Below are positions 25,844-43,320 of a DNA stretch of 64,000 bases, one piece after another. The DNA comes from Ecdyonurus torrentis (taxonomy: Eukaryota; Arthropoda; Insecta; Ephemeroptera; Heptageniidae): positions 9,535,231-9,599,230 of the forward strand of contig OX439131.1 in NCBI GenBank assembly GCA_949318235.1. The letters are read 5' to 3'. A model generated the notes under the pieces. The model was not told the DNA's origin. It did not search any database and was given only the letters and a program-made list of their open reading frames with translations. The stretch's first letter is position 1. Every line of letters begins with the position of its first letter. The position numbers were made by a program, and so were the translations under genes.

Positions 25844-27057
25844 TATGAAGCAACGAGAACATTCCATTAGTGATTATCTATCTTTCGTACTTGGACAATA
25901 AAATTCACTCCTTTATTTTTCATTGTGCTATAACAACAGGGCAGGGCGCCGTGCACAGTATTTTTATTTTATACCTTTTATAAAGCCACCAGGTAAAAAG
26001 TAATTTTTTTTTTGGTATTTTACATACAATAAAAATAAAGAAAACAGTGTTAAAACTTTTTTCTTCTTTTTATGAAAAAAAAAAAAAAAAAAAAAAAAAA
26101 AATGAGCGATCGACTGTCGCCAAGTTTCTGAGAAATCCGTCGTGTGGTCGTACAGTACTATCTATGATGTCTCCTAATGACTAAAGCGCCGGTAGAAATC
26201 AAATAAAATATAGGCAATGATTGACATTTTAAATCCCTGTAATTGTATATAAATTCAATGCAATACAAATTACAAAAGATGTAGCATACTTCCGTTAATG
26301 TCTTTGTACAAATTTTTTACAAGGTTCAATTTTTAAAAAGTTTACAAAATCAAAGGATTTTTACAACCAGAGGGGAAATTTGGACTTTAACCCCTTTGGT
26401 TTAGCGGGGATGATTTGAGCCAATAAAATAAATACGAAAGCTAATGATACTTCGTTTACTTTAGCAAATAAAAAAATACAATGAGAAAAAAAATTAAATT
26501 TATTAAATATTTGAAAATTACTTCTATACGAAATAAAGAAATTGCTAATTTGTAAATAATTAACAAAAGTGCTTGGAAATAGTAGAGGATATTCTAATCG
26601 TATAATTTCATTAAACGAATGAAATGTAATTTTTTTTAAATCTACTATAATTTTTTAGTCATATTTTAGTTTAACAAACGAACAATAGAATAAAATAAAT
26701 AAATAAGTGAGCAAATAAGTAAATAAATGAATAAATAAAAAAATAAAAATAAATAAATAAATATACATAAATAAATAAATAAAAAAATAAATAAATAAAT
26801 GTGGCAATAATATGCATGGATTTTATGATACCAATTTATGTCTCAAAGGTGAAAAAAAAATGAAATTTATAGTGCAATATTTATTGTATGAGATATAGCA
26901 AAAATATCGAAAAAGTATCGGAAAATATCGGTATCGTATCGGTATCGTATCGGAGCAAATTTTTTTGAGCAGTATCGTATCGGTATCGGTATCGGGAAAA
27001 TTTAAAAATATCGGTATCGTATCGGTATCGAAAATTTCGGTATCGACTCCATGACTG
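25596..27057. mobile_element. Non-autonomous hAT transposon with GGTATCG subterminal arrays
   Basis: Starts CAGTCATGGAGT and ends ACTCCATGACTG, a 12-bp perfect terminal inverted repeat. It is flanked on both sides by the identical 8-bp duplication ctatatag (25588-25595 and 27058-27065). Both subterminal regions are dense in GTATCG/CGATAC hexamers: about 25610-25765 on the left and about 26905-27045 on the right. Such arrays in hAT elements are likely transposase-binding sites. The interior is A/T-rich with poly(A) at about 25804-25841 and 26075-26101 and an (AAAT)n-like stretch at about 26695-26800. No transposase is encoded. Confidence 0.9.
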
Positions 27058-28379
<1,322 letters not shown>

Positions 28380-29030
28380 ATCACTGCATTTGTATATATC
28401 GCAGGCGATCCTGCATCTCTCGCCAAATATTACGCAGTGCTCGGGAAATGATGCATGTTCTCCTCTGCGTTGACGTATATAATAAAAGCCGCTTCAGTTC
28501 ATTCAGGTTTGGAACAGAGGGGTTGCATAAACTTTGACCTTCGCATATTCCTCCTGACTCGCTGGTTCACACCTCCTGAATTTGTCCTATGAGGAAACCT
28601 GAAACGTGGAGGTCAAACTTTATGCGATATCTGTTCCAAACCTCTGAATAAACTGAAGCGGCGTGTAGAAAGTCGATGGAGAACATCCTATAAATAGCTT
28701 TCACGAGACACTTCGTATATAACATTTGGCGAGAGATGCAGAAATAAGACACATGCGCTCAATTGTATGTCGGTACTATATATATGATTTATAAAGTGTT
28801 TTATGCGTGTCATCATTGTGTTCATGGGAAATTGAGGTGAAAATGAACCGTTCTGTTACTTTTTTAATACCATCCATTACACACAAAAATATTTCAATAA
28901 TTGTTTTGATTTAAAAATATATATATAAAAAAACACGAACAGCTTTCTTTATAGATATTTCTCTATCATTGCGTAATTTGTGTTTAAAATCGGGCATAGT
29001 TATACTTTTCAGACATACATATCACGCACA
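28380..29030. repeat. Dispersed repeat copy 1, with a foldback core
   Basis: 28411-28742 is a foldback. gcatctctcgccaaat on the left is matched by atttggcgagagatgc on the right. gccgcttcagtt, then aggtttggaacagaggggtt, is matched by ccaaacctctgaat, then aactgaagcggc. The core and about 260 bp beyond it (for example gaaattgaggtgaaaatg near 28828) reappear in diverged form at about 47380-48115. It is a non-coding mobile or segmentally duplicated repeat of unknown class. Confidence 0.65.
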
Positions 29031-32074
<3,044 letters not shown>

Positions 32075-32390
32075 TGTAAACTATTTTGCACTTCAAGACT
32101 TTTGCGAAAGTGACATCCATATTGCAGCATGACATCCGCGCATAATAAATAATAACATGAAATAATAAAATATTTAATCTTATTTAATCTTTTCTTCATG
32201 CAAGACAACTTTGCAGTATGCGAAAGAATAAAAAATGTTCTCGGAAATGCAATTTGTATATATGCACGAACAGGTGCATGCAACGACGTCATAAATGTCG
32301 CATATATTTTATAATGTGCATATTATACGATTTTAATGCGCACGAATAGCCACAATTAAACCTGGTGAGATTCATATTCGATTTGCAGCA
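32075..32390. repeat. Dispersed repeat copy (pair of 27115-27500)
   Basis: Similar to about 27115-27500 in the same orientation (gaaagtgacatccat, atgcaagacaactttgcag, cacaattaaacctggtgag). It carries extra insertions relative to the other copy. Non-coding. Confidence 0.55.
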
Positions 32391-33682
32391 AGGTTAATGC
32401 GTTAAATTAAATTAACAGCCTTTATTTAAATTATTTATTTATTTTCTTTTCATCCAAAAACACATATATATAGGCTTGCGCCCATAATTATATTACACAT
32501 ACATTTTGTACGCACACATTGGCAGTAATCATAACAATATAATATAGTCTTTAAGGGTTGTAGATGGAATGGCTTGTATCTCAAATTCTAAAAAGGAAAC
32601 TTCGAATTTTATAATGCCTTTTGAAAATTATTATAACATACATAATTATATATATACCTAATAGATTAAATTTTCAGAACCCGCGCGTGATCAGATAAAA
32701 TAATTATTGACATTAACATGTGCTCTCATGGGACTAAAACTTCAAAAAATTATAATTCAAAATAGCAGGTAACCCCTCAAGTTTTTTAAATTTTTGAAGA
32801 AACCTTATTCTATATTGTATAATAATCACTGCGTGCAAAGTTTCAGATTTTTCTTTCTTTATACAATTTTTTAGTCAAATCCCGCAGTATGCGATTTCCC
32901 ACCTTAATAAAAATGCTTATAATAAAATATTTAAAGTTTTAAAAACGTAAGTAAAAATAAAAGTCAAGACATTTTGCAAATTATCAAAATTTAATTAATT
33001 ATATATTATATGTTCAAAATCAGAGTGCTGAAAAAGGAAGCCAACCGAGAAAGGTCACAGAAAAAGGATCCAATGCACTGCGAGATTTTCTTATATTTTT
33101 GCATGGCAAAAACAAAAATATTGCATGCGAGTCAATTATAATAAAAAGTGTTATTATTTGTATATTATTATTATTTTTTTTTTTGTATTATCATCATATT
33201 TTGTCAACATTTTTGTGGCGGTGATTATAAAATATATACAAAAAGTTCAAGCCATTTTTATGTCATTGCCATATAAATTTATATATAAAGATGAAATGTA
33301 TATATAAATGTGATCCTTTTTTATATTAAAGATTGCCCTTGCAAAATTATTGTTTTGCATGTAAAATATATAAAATGAAGTAATATTATAAAATTTATTC
33401 TATATTTATATGCATCACAGTCCTTTTAATATAAATTTTATTATATTTTTAAAAGCTTAAAATTATATATTTTACAAATTTTTGTAACATTTCATATATA
33501 TATTATAGGCTTTCCATATACAATATAAACCTGCGCAACCGATGAGTGCATTTTATTCATTGAAATTTGAAAAAACATCGTCATGCCGCATGACAATTTG
33601 TTTTTCAATATTTATATATAATGACAAAATAATAACTTTCTCTATTGCAAAACCCACTTAATATAACGCATTGCATGATATA

Positions 33683-33743
<61 letters not shown>

Positions 33744-34859
33744 GATTATATTTATTATTAGTTTTATTTTCTGCCATATATTATCGAAATAAATAATTAA
33801 AATTCGGAAATTTCAATCTTACGAGCTTTATTATTATTTTTTTTTATTTATTTATTTTTTCATTAAAAAATACAAAATAAATTTTAATCATGGCCTTAAA
33901 AATATAAATTCAAAAAATAAATTTTATGTTAAACAAAAGAAAGAATTATATGGAAGAATTAATGGGGGCAATGATTTACGTTGTCTCTCTGAAAATTTAT
34001 ATATGGGCATATAGAAACTGGAAACAAAATAGATTAATGACTTTTGAATTTTCTATAGACTAAGAGTTTTTTTAATATGCAGATATATGGCTGCTTGTAT
34101 AAATATTGATACTTTGAGTGATAACAAAATTATAAATGATTAATGATGCGACTATAATGACTCTGCGCCATATTGTTTTAATAAGTGTTTGGGAAGCTAT
34201 TTTATAGTGACTCGCCTACGTTATAGTTTTGCTATATTTGCAAGCTATATAAATATAATTTATATATTTAGATTTATAAGGAGAAATTTTTGTTGAATGA
34301 TTCTATATTGCACCTTTACCAATCTTAAGCGGATGAATTTGATGGATTTGTGTTACAACGGGCTGACTTGTGAGATTATATACATCAATCTCATAAAGAC
34401 AATTCATAGGGTGATCGATAATTTATAACACCAATAAGTATATAATAAAGGAATCAACTATTGGAAAAGTTAAATGCACGTTTTGAGCTATTTTCTGATT
34501 CCTAATCTTTTTCTATAACTTATTGAGTTTTGGTTCAAAATTTGTGACAGAATATTCAAATTACGAAGAGATTTTAAGCTATAACGCATTTATTCTCAGC
34601 ATTTTGGTACAGCAATTTTTGAGGCATATATTTGATGAGCTGAATAATGAATCCTAAATAATGGGTATATGACATTTAAAATCTGTTAATAGTTTTTGCC
34701 CTTTTTCTATTTTTCAAAGAACTCATGAAACTTAAATATTTTTTGACATACTCATCTGTATAGTCTTATTTTACTTTCAAATCTTTATATTTTATTTCAA
34801 CGTTTTACAGAATCTAATGTGTAATACGTGCATGTATAGCTATTCTTTGTTGTTCAACT
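32391..34859. other. AT-rich intergenic DNA, nothing recognised
   Basis: (TA)n at about 33676-33738. No exon, RNA or transposon end is recognised. Confidence 0.5.
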
Positions 34860-35330
34860 ATATCTATACAAGCAAGAGCGTAGCGTAAGGGACGAGGGCG
34901 CTCGTGTATAATGATGGGGCGTCTCTCCTCGCCATTTATTTTAGTCATATATATTTTTTGGCGTTGGTATATAAAATGTAAGCGTTGTGTACTACGTGCA
35001 GCGAGCGAGCGATTCTTTAGAGCGCGGAGCACTCACGCTATCAGTCCAAATAACAGCGTTGCCAACTTCCATGATGAGGCCCTTTGCTTGCTCATGGTTC
35101 CCCCATTGCAAACGAAGCCAACATCACGCACGTCATCGAGGCTACAAAACAAGCAGGCAGGCTAGCAAGCAGGCAGGCAGGCAAGGGCTCCAAAATAACC
35201 CACTCTTCCTGTTGGTGGTGGCGGCAGCAGCGACCGACCAAAAGGATCAATGTCGAAAGACTCTAGCGCCGCGATACGGTGGACACCAAACTTACAAATC
35301 GATACCATCAGCGACATCGGAGGATTTTAG
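34860..35330. promoter_or_regulatory. GC-richer island, possible promoter or untranslated exon
   Basis: Abrupt rise in G+C and CpG within very AT-rich DNA, including gggacgagggcgctcg, gcagcgagcgagcg and a (GCAG)n-like tract at about 35153-35185. Overlapping frames exist (34987-35454 on +; 34814-35032 on -) but resemble no protein I know and have no clear splice context. I do not call a gene. Confidence 0.3.
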
Positions 35331-35878
35331 GCTGCTATCACTAAAATTATTGAGAGGGAGAGCAAAATATATTAAAAAACACACAAGGAGAGGGGAAAAA
35401 ATAATGATATCGAAGGGGACTGTATTATTATACAGAAGTATAAAGTATATATGAGGGGATTTTCTCGTCTCGCCCATATTTTACAATTACATCATCAGAA
35501 GAGAGAGAGAGAGAGGATGGCATCATAAGGCTGTAACTCTCATACTGTCAAAATTCTGATGTCACACTCTCCCTCTCTTAATTTACAAATTTGAAAATAT
35601 ATATTAATATACCAATACCATAACTATTATCTGAAATACTGTTTATAGTATACTGTACATGATCGCCTGAAAATATAAGATGAACTTACACCTTTTTCAA
35701 TTATAAAAATCCCTATTATGCATGATTTATTATGATACGCATAGCATGGGTTTTCCAATGCATGCAAGTGAATTAAGGACATCACTGATTCAAAAGTGTC
35801 ACCAAATTTACATTTCACGGTTGGTCTTTTTGTTTCATTTTTGTATGAAAAAATTATTTAAAAAAAATATGCAACATC

Positions 35879-35924
<46 letters not shown>

Positions 35925-38451
35925 ATCAGCACAAAAATTCTGTTTGAGATGTATCAAAGTTGTAGATGCTGTTGTTGTTGATTCAATAAAACAGAACTTT
36001 GATTGGTGTTCGCATAAGGGAAGCCATATGTGATTGATTGTGTTTTGACTAAAGAGCGCAGAGTTCTGTCATTGTCAAAAACACAAGTATATATATAATA
36101 TATATAAATAAAATATAATAATCATGATCCTTTTTATATATTGAAAGAAAAAAATGGAAAACGGATGGGCAAGATTTAGGCCTGCAATCTGCGTCTCATC
36201 TCATGTATTTCTTTATATGAACTTCAAATGAATTGTATCACGATTTGAAATAAATTGAATCCTCGAATCCATAAAGTTAAATTCCAAATCATTTTCTCTA
36301 TATTGGTTTGCATGCATCGTCGTTTTTTCCGCTAACACTTTTCTTAGAAGAATATCTGCGTGAGATCGCTATATAACATGTTTTTCTTATAATGCGACGC
36401 GTGCATCTTATAAAATATAATTATTAAAATTAATAATATTATTATATATTTTATATGCAAACGTTATACTTTATATAAACACAAAATGCTATATAATATA
36501 TCAGCTATTTCTCATATCACAATAATTTGAATGATTTGATTTATTTTTTATTTTGCGTGATTGGACGGTAATCTGAATTTCAAAACTTAATTTTCAAATA
36601 AAAAGCGTGTTATAAAAGAAATGACGAAAAATGCATATTTTATATATGCTTTGAAATAAATTTTTATTATATGCGATAATAAATTGTTACATTATTTTTT
36701 ACCCCATCTTGCATAAATCTTCATAAAAATATATACAGTATATATGAATAATAATACAAAATTAATTATTATCAATTAATAAATTATAATGAATTGATTA
36801 ATTAATTATGAATAATTTGTAAATGGTGCGACTTAATGGATGATTAAACAACTTTTTATTTATAGAAAAAAATATATTTTGCCTTAATTTCATGTGTTTC
36901 AATATCTTATATATTTATTACATTTTGTTTTGTTTCCACTGATGAGTGAGTATAAGGTATAGCGCTGCGTATGCATCGCATCATCTTTCATTTATATATA
37001 TTTATTATATTAATTGTTATATAGAAATCTCGAAGCAAAGAAAATTTTCAAAACTTTATTTTGAAATATATAATTATATAATATAGTTCGTATTAGTTAT
37101 TGATGTTTTTCAATTCCAGTTATAATTGATTTTTTTTATTATATAAATATAATATTATATAGCGTAATATAATTCAGTTCGTCCCTATATATATGCATGT
37201 TGCATGCCTATTTTTAGGCACCACATCCTGCATATTTTAAATGCGATTATAATGGTTTTGATTTATATAATTTTTATAAAATCAATAAAAAACACTTATA
37301 TATAATATATTGATATACAGATTTATAACTATAGTGAAATTATATATTCATATATAATAATAATAATAATAAATTTATTGAGCGACAAAATTTATCAGTC
37401 ACATGCCCAAACATTAATTTGAATAAGCAATTTTGCTCAAAAGAATATAATTACATATTTATGAAGATGTCAGGTTCAAAAGCACATTCGTCATTTTTTT
37501 ATGAAATTGAGTTAATGTCGTTTATTTTATATAATATTTTAATACCTATAACTAAAAGTTGACCTCCCTGAAATTGACCTGGTGATATAGAACTATATAA
37601 TAGATATATAGCCTTAAATCATTATCAAAATTAGATTTAACGCACATCCGCAAAAACATAAATTGACTACGTTCAGATTGCACAATTTGTTCCAGAGATA
37701 TGACCAACCCTTCTAGGTCAGTTTTTTTTTTCTGAGCAACATATTTATTTCAGACTTACCTTGTAGAGATGATCAAAGTATCGTTCTATATGTATGTTTT
37801 TTGACATGACAAAATTAAAATTAAATTACAGGGTAAATTATTTTCTTTAAATAATATAAAGCGTAATACTTTTAACACATATACACCTCTTTTCACAAAA
37901 GTTGATATACGTATATATGTGCATGCGATATATATATAGGAAAAACGTATGAGTTATGGGCGAGGAGCTGTATAGTATAACTTAATTTTCAGGTTTCATG
38001 AATAGCTTTCACTTTTTCTTGGTTTTTCGAATGGATGATGCAAAACAATTAATACATAACTTTTTTGCAAAATATTAATCATACATAAAATTAATACTGA
38101 TTTAACTATAATTATAGTAACTGAGATTATAGTTTCTCTCAAAAACTTATATATACTTATGCCCTTAGTATATGTCTTAATATATAGCACACATATACAA
38201 AAAGTATATTATATAAGAATTACGAATTTTTGCATTCCTGTAAAATTTGAAAACATACGAAATGATATTTTATGCTTTTGCACCTGACGCCTTTCATTGT
38301 ATATTTTAAATATACTTTTATGTCTATATGATTTGAGTTATAGCTTTTGTAATAAAAAGCAACACATATAATATAAAAAATTATAATATGCTTAATCCAT
38401 AATCCATATATTTTTATATAGATCTGAAAATTTCCAAAACTTTTTTATATA

Positions 38452-38537
<86 letters not shown>

Positions 38538-38627
38538 AACAAAAATTACATGATCTGGTGCTGAAAAAATGAAGATGTTGCGCAGGGTTAATTATATATA
38601 ATATATAGAGAAATGCCATCTTGATTG

Positions 38628-38696
<69 letters not shown>

Positions 38697-38717
38697 ATAT
38701 AATATACACAACCACCG

Positions 38718-38784
<67 letters not shown>

Positions 38785-39036
38785 CAATTATATAGTATAA
38801 TTGAATTACTATAATAAATATAATATCATTATGATTATTGCGACCGCGAGATTTAGTGCACGACATATTTTATCAGTTATCGATGCGTCATAATAATTAA
38901 AGCATATATATTTATATATATTATTTCATCAAGCAGGCATTAATATAGGCAGCATATATATTTTAAGACCTTCTTCTATAATTGCATGGATATAAATTAT
39001 AATATATGCGCGTCATGAATAATGCTGATATATATA
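35331..39036. other. AT-rich intergenic DNA with microsatellites
   Basis: Poly(T) at about 35880-35921, (TA)n at about 38447-38534 and 38629-38690, and a pure (AC)n tract at about 38721-38783. No gene is recognised. Confidence 0.6.
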
Positions 39037-40079
39037 GGGTGTTTATAAAAAACGGCTCGATTTTAAAGCCTATAAAAAATTAGGAAAGATTTTATTTTTC
39101 TCAAACGTTCAATACTTAAAGCCTATAAATCTTGACATTTTTAAAAATGTTTAAGAAATTTAGGTGCGCATCAAGTGATTTGCGAGCTATATAGAGACAA
39201 AAATGCAAAAAATGAGAGACTTCCAAAAAAATTCCCTTTTTTTCTGCTATAGTATATTAGTTGCACAATTGACTTCATTTTTATGGTGCTTTTTTGTTTA
39301 GCAATTCAAAGGTCACATGAGGTCAAACAGGTGCCTCAACTCTCTGCTGGTGTCCTTAAATTATTAAAAGTTAGGTACAGTTGACCTGGGGCAAAAAGAC
39401 GATAATCAAATGTAAAGAACAAAATCATGATTTTAAAGCAAATTCGCTTCTTTTTCCACTTTTCTTTTTTCCATAAAGTTATTGAATTTTATTGGAATAA
39501 TTTTAATGCGAGTATACATAAAAAAATTTGAAGCTCAAACAACACAAATTATAGGATTATGAAGCTTTAAAAATAACTGCTGTGGTGCATTCATATTACG
39601 CGATTATATCAATAATTATATAGGAGAGAGAAGAGAGTACAAAAATTATGTATGATTTAATTGCACGTTCACAACAACATAGTAAAATGATTTTCTCCTC
39701 AGCATGCCCCTTTAAATTTGTGAAATGAATAAAGGGCTTCAAAATTCATCAGAATTTAACCATTAATTTAAAAAAAGAAAGAAAAAAACAACACATCCGC
39801 AGAAGAAATCTGTCATGAGAAAAAACGAGAGATGGGAGGAAAAAAGAAGTGAATTCTATATATATATATATATGCGCTTTTAAAATCATATAGTTTTTGT
39901 TCATCTCATTTGATTATTGATATGCCTTTTTGCCCCAGGCCAACTGTATAGCTAACTTTTAATAATTTTAGGACACTAGCAAAGAGTCAGGGCACCTATT
40001 TGACCATGCAGGTATGACCTTTATATATAGCTAAAGAAAATTTACCAAAAAATGAAGTCAATTTAAACAGTTATTTATA

Positions 40080-40152
<73 letters not shown>

Positions 40153-40365
40153 AAAAAAGCACTTTTTTGGAAAGTCTCTCATTTTTTATATATATTATTT
40201 TACTTCTGTACATAATAGCTCGCAAACTTTTTGATGCAATTAATTTTCAAAACATTTTCAAAAATGTCAATATTTAGGCTTCAATTTCATATCTCAACCG
40301 TTTAAGAAAAATTAAATCTTAATTTTTGGCGTTTAAAATTTATTTTATTCTTTATAAACTTTTTT
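39037..40365. mobile_element. Long foldback element, about 1.3 kb
   Basis: Extended imperfect inverted repeat. gtttataaaaaac on the left matches tttataaac on the right. caaaaaatgagagacttcc matches ggaaagtctctcatttttt. aattattaaaagttaggtac, then agttgacctggggcaaaaag, matches ctttttgccccaggccaactg, then agctaacttttaataatt. The spacer (about 39425-39895) is AT-rich with no frame. A (TA)n tract (about 40084-40149) has expanded in the right arm only. The superfamily cannot be assigned. Confidence 0.8.
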
Positions 40366-40729
<364 letters not shown>

Positions 40730-41220
40730 TGCTAATGAAGCTATTGAGTGGCAGAGATCGAGACATCTGTCAGCTGCAGTTATCGGATATTGCATGTCAT
40801 ATTAATGTATCATGCGAGCGCAAAGTGCATAGCAGCTATAGTATAAGGATGTCAGAAAAACGTGCCGGATCAACATTATATTTTATGTTGTCGTCCAGAG
40901 TGCAAACTGAGTGGCGGCAGAGAGCCGTATTTTGCAACAACATACTATATTATAGCAGTATAGCTCACAGGCCAGGGGTCTTGTTTGTTATCTTATCTCT
41001 TCGCGCAGTGGCGACGGCAGCATAGCTCGTGGTGCCGCGGCAGCCGCGGCTCAGTGTAAGGCAGCAGCAAAAAACACATTTGGCGTCTCATTCGACATAT
41101 TATATCCAGCAACCAGACAGACAGACACAAAAGTCGACATATAGCTTGACTCAATCACTTGTCAAGGTCATGCTACTCAAGTGTAACAATTGTTATTGTT
41201 CTATTGTTCTCCATTAGCAC
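40730..41220. promoter_or_regulatory. GC-richer island with Sox and orphan-receptor motifs
   Basis: Abrupt GC-rich block (ggtgccgcggcagccgcgg about 41031). Near its right edge are tcaaggtca (41162-41170), the extended half-site of SF-1/ERR-type nuclear receptors, and three successive Sox-type ATTGTT motifs (about 41187-41210). Two small + frames here resemble nothing known. It may be an enhancer or a distal promoter; no exon is supported. Confidence 0.3.
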
Positions 41221-41533
41221 GTGAGATATGTAAATTTTCTAGCCTTCTTTGATACGCACCTAATTTAAATAATAAGCAAAGTTTTATATCATGACGTAAT
41301 ATATAATATATGTCAGTTTTTTATTGCATTAAGACTTAACTTGTATCAAAAATTATAACACTGCTGCTATTTATCAAGTACTGTATATAATTATATAGAT
41401 ATATATATATTTATATAATTATATATATCCCATTAATACAAAAGTTATGCCAAATGCAAGATTTTGTACAAATTTGCTTCAACATATTGCGCATTTGTAT
41501 TATATACATAAAGCCGGGGAAACGGATATGGGC

Positions 41534-41571
<38 letters not shown>

Positions 41572-42775
41572 TATACTAAAAATAAGCGTATGTTTTTTTT
41601 TTTTTTTTTTTTTTTTTTTGTTCTTGTTGTTGCTGCTATTTTTATGTTTTTTATCTTTTTTTTTTTCCTTTTGTAAAATTAAATTTCATTTTTTTATCCG
41701 TGACCCGTGATATAAACTTTTTTTTCTTTTTCTCAATCGGCGTCATTATATACTGGCAGTTATTGAATTGAACATCCTCTATATATGATATATATTCATA
41801 TTAATAATGGGAACTCTAATAACACTATATTTTGATTGCTTAATTTAACTCCAATAAAATATAATAATATATGATGAGATGAATTTAACATTATATAATA
41901 TTTTGCTGCAAGATGTCATTCCTTTCATGAAATGTCAAAAAATTCCCATACATATACATAAAATATATTAGTCTGTAATTATTATATAATTTTGATGTTA
42001 ACATGCGTGTTAAAAAATATATTTAAATTGCAAAAAGCATATTTCATTTTATGAAAATTCTGCTATATGAAAAGAATATTGTTCATCATGAAAAACCCTC
42101 TTTAAAATATTATTTTAACCTTGAACATATAATTTTTTTTAAGCTTTTATAATAAATTAAAACATGTTTACAATATTCAATATTATGTTATTTGTTAATA
42201 ATTTTACATAAAATTGAAATTAAAAAAAGCTTTAAAATATATGAAATATATGACAAATCTGGCATGCATATGATATAGTATAAAATATTTTCTCGCGCGG
42301 TGCAATTTTGACATTTTTATATTTAAATCATTAACATCATAAATGTTCTGATTTAATTATGGATATTTGCATTTTCTTGATGCAATATACCATATTTGGT
42401 CTATAATACGATCTTTATAATCATATATTTAAATTTCAACTATATGTATATATTAAAAAAAATGTATCATTATGTAATAAAGTAATGAATTATATATTTT
42501 GAAAATATAAATTAACCATTTTACTGTATATATAGTTCAAGTAAAAGTTGTTAAAAAGTTCCAAGTTTCCGCTCTTGTATTAAAATGTATTACAAGAAAT
42601 GCGCATATATGATAATATGTTTTATAGCAGTTTTAAATGCATAAAGCATTATTAAGCATTATCTTGCATTATCTATTATACGGATTCACGTCAAATGGGA
42701 GTATATTATTGTGTATGAAATGAATGGTCAATAAAAACAATTGAAAGCCAGCTATAAGATAAAAAAAAAGGTATT
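41221..42775. repeat. AT-rich DNA with dispersed repeat copy (pair of 51112-51315)
   Basis: About 41573-41820 is similar to 51112-51315: actaaaaataagcgt, then a T-rich/tgttgttgct tract, ttttatccgtg, ataaac, cggcgtcatta, ttgaa..aacatcctct, and ttcatattaataatgggaac. Poly(A) at 41540-41569 and poly(T) at about 41593-41619. The rest is plain AT-rich DNA. Confidence 0.6.
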
Positions 42776-43320
42776 ACCCCTAGAGTTTTGATAGGTATGC
42801 AGCCTAGTGATACACAAGGGACATACTTGTTGCATAATCACCAGGATCCAAGTCAAATGGGGCTAATAGTCTGCAAAAAGCTATTATATAGTCTTAGTTT
42901 AATAAATTGTATTGCCCCTACAATTTTGATAGGTATGCAGCCTTGTGATACACAAGGGACATACTTGTTGCATAATCTCCAGGATTCAAGTCAAATGGGG
43001 CTAATAGTCTGCAAAAAGCTATTATAGTCTTAGTTTAATAAATTGTATTGCCCCTACAATTTTGATAGGTATGCAGCCTTGTGATACACAAGGGACATAC
43101 TTGTTGCATAATCTCCAGGATCCAAGTCAAATGGGGCTAATATAGTCCGCAAGCCAGATAAACATGCTGCAACAAACAGTGATTTGTGCCATGATATATA
43201 TTTTTTTTAGTTTTAAATTGTATTATATCCCTACAGTTTTGATAGGTATGCAGCCTAGCGAGACACAAGGGAGATATTTGTAGCATAATCTCTAGGATCC
43301 AAGTCAAATGGGGCTATAAT
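42776..43320. repeat. Tandem repeat, 136-138-bp unit
   Basis: gataggtatgcagcc starts at 42790, 42928, 43064 and 43241, so periods are 138, 136 and 177. The first three units are nearly identical. The fourth is diverged and separated by unrelated sequence. Each unit includes a short palindrome around gatacacaagg and the phrase aagtcaaatggggct. A fifth, more diverged unit is at about 44020-44105. The first two units are in frame by chance (138 = 46 codons); the 136-bp step breaks it, so it is not coding. Confidence 0.9.

Noticed and set aside
34987..35454. 155-codon frame in the GC island
   Set aside because: No recognisable domain, overlapping frames on both strands, low-complexity (GCAG)n part; GC-rich DNA simply has fewer stops.
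36941..36985. Second hammerhead-like CTGATGAGTGAG
   Set aside because: No GAAA box or GUC triplet follows and no stem I complement; chance occurrence of one box.
42788..43027. Two in-frame 46-residue repeats that look like a small repeat protein
   Set aside because: The next unit is 136 bp and breaks the frame, and there is no start or splice context; it is a tandem DNA repeat.
42776..43320. CRISPR-like array
   Set aside because: The whole 136-138-bp unit is repeated without unique spacers, in an animal genome.
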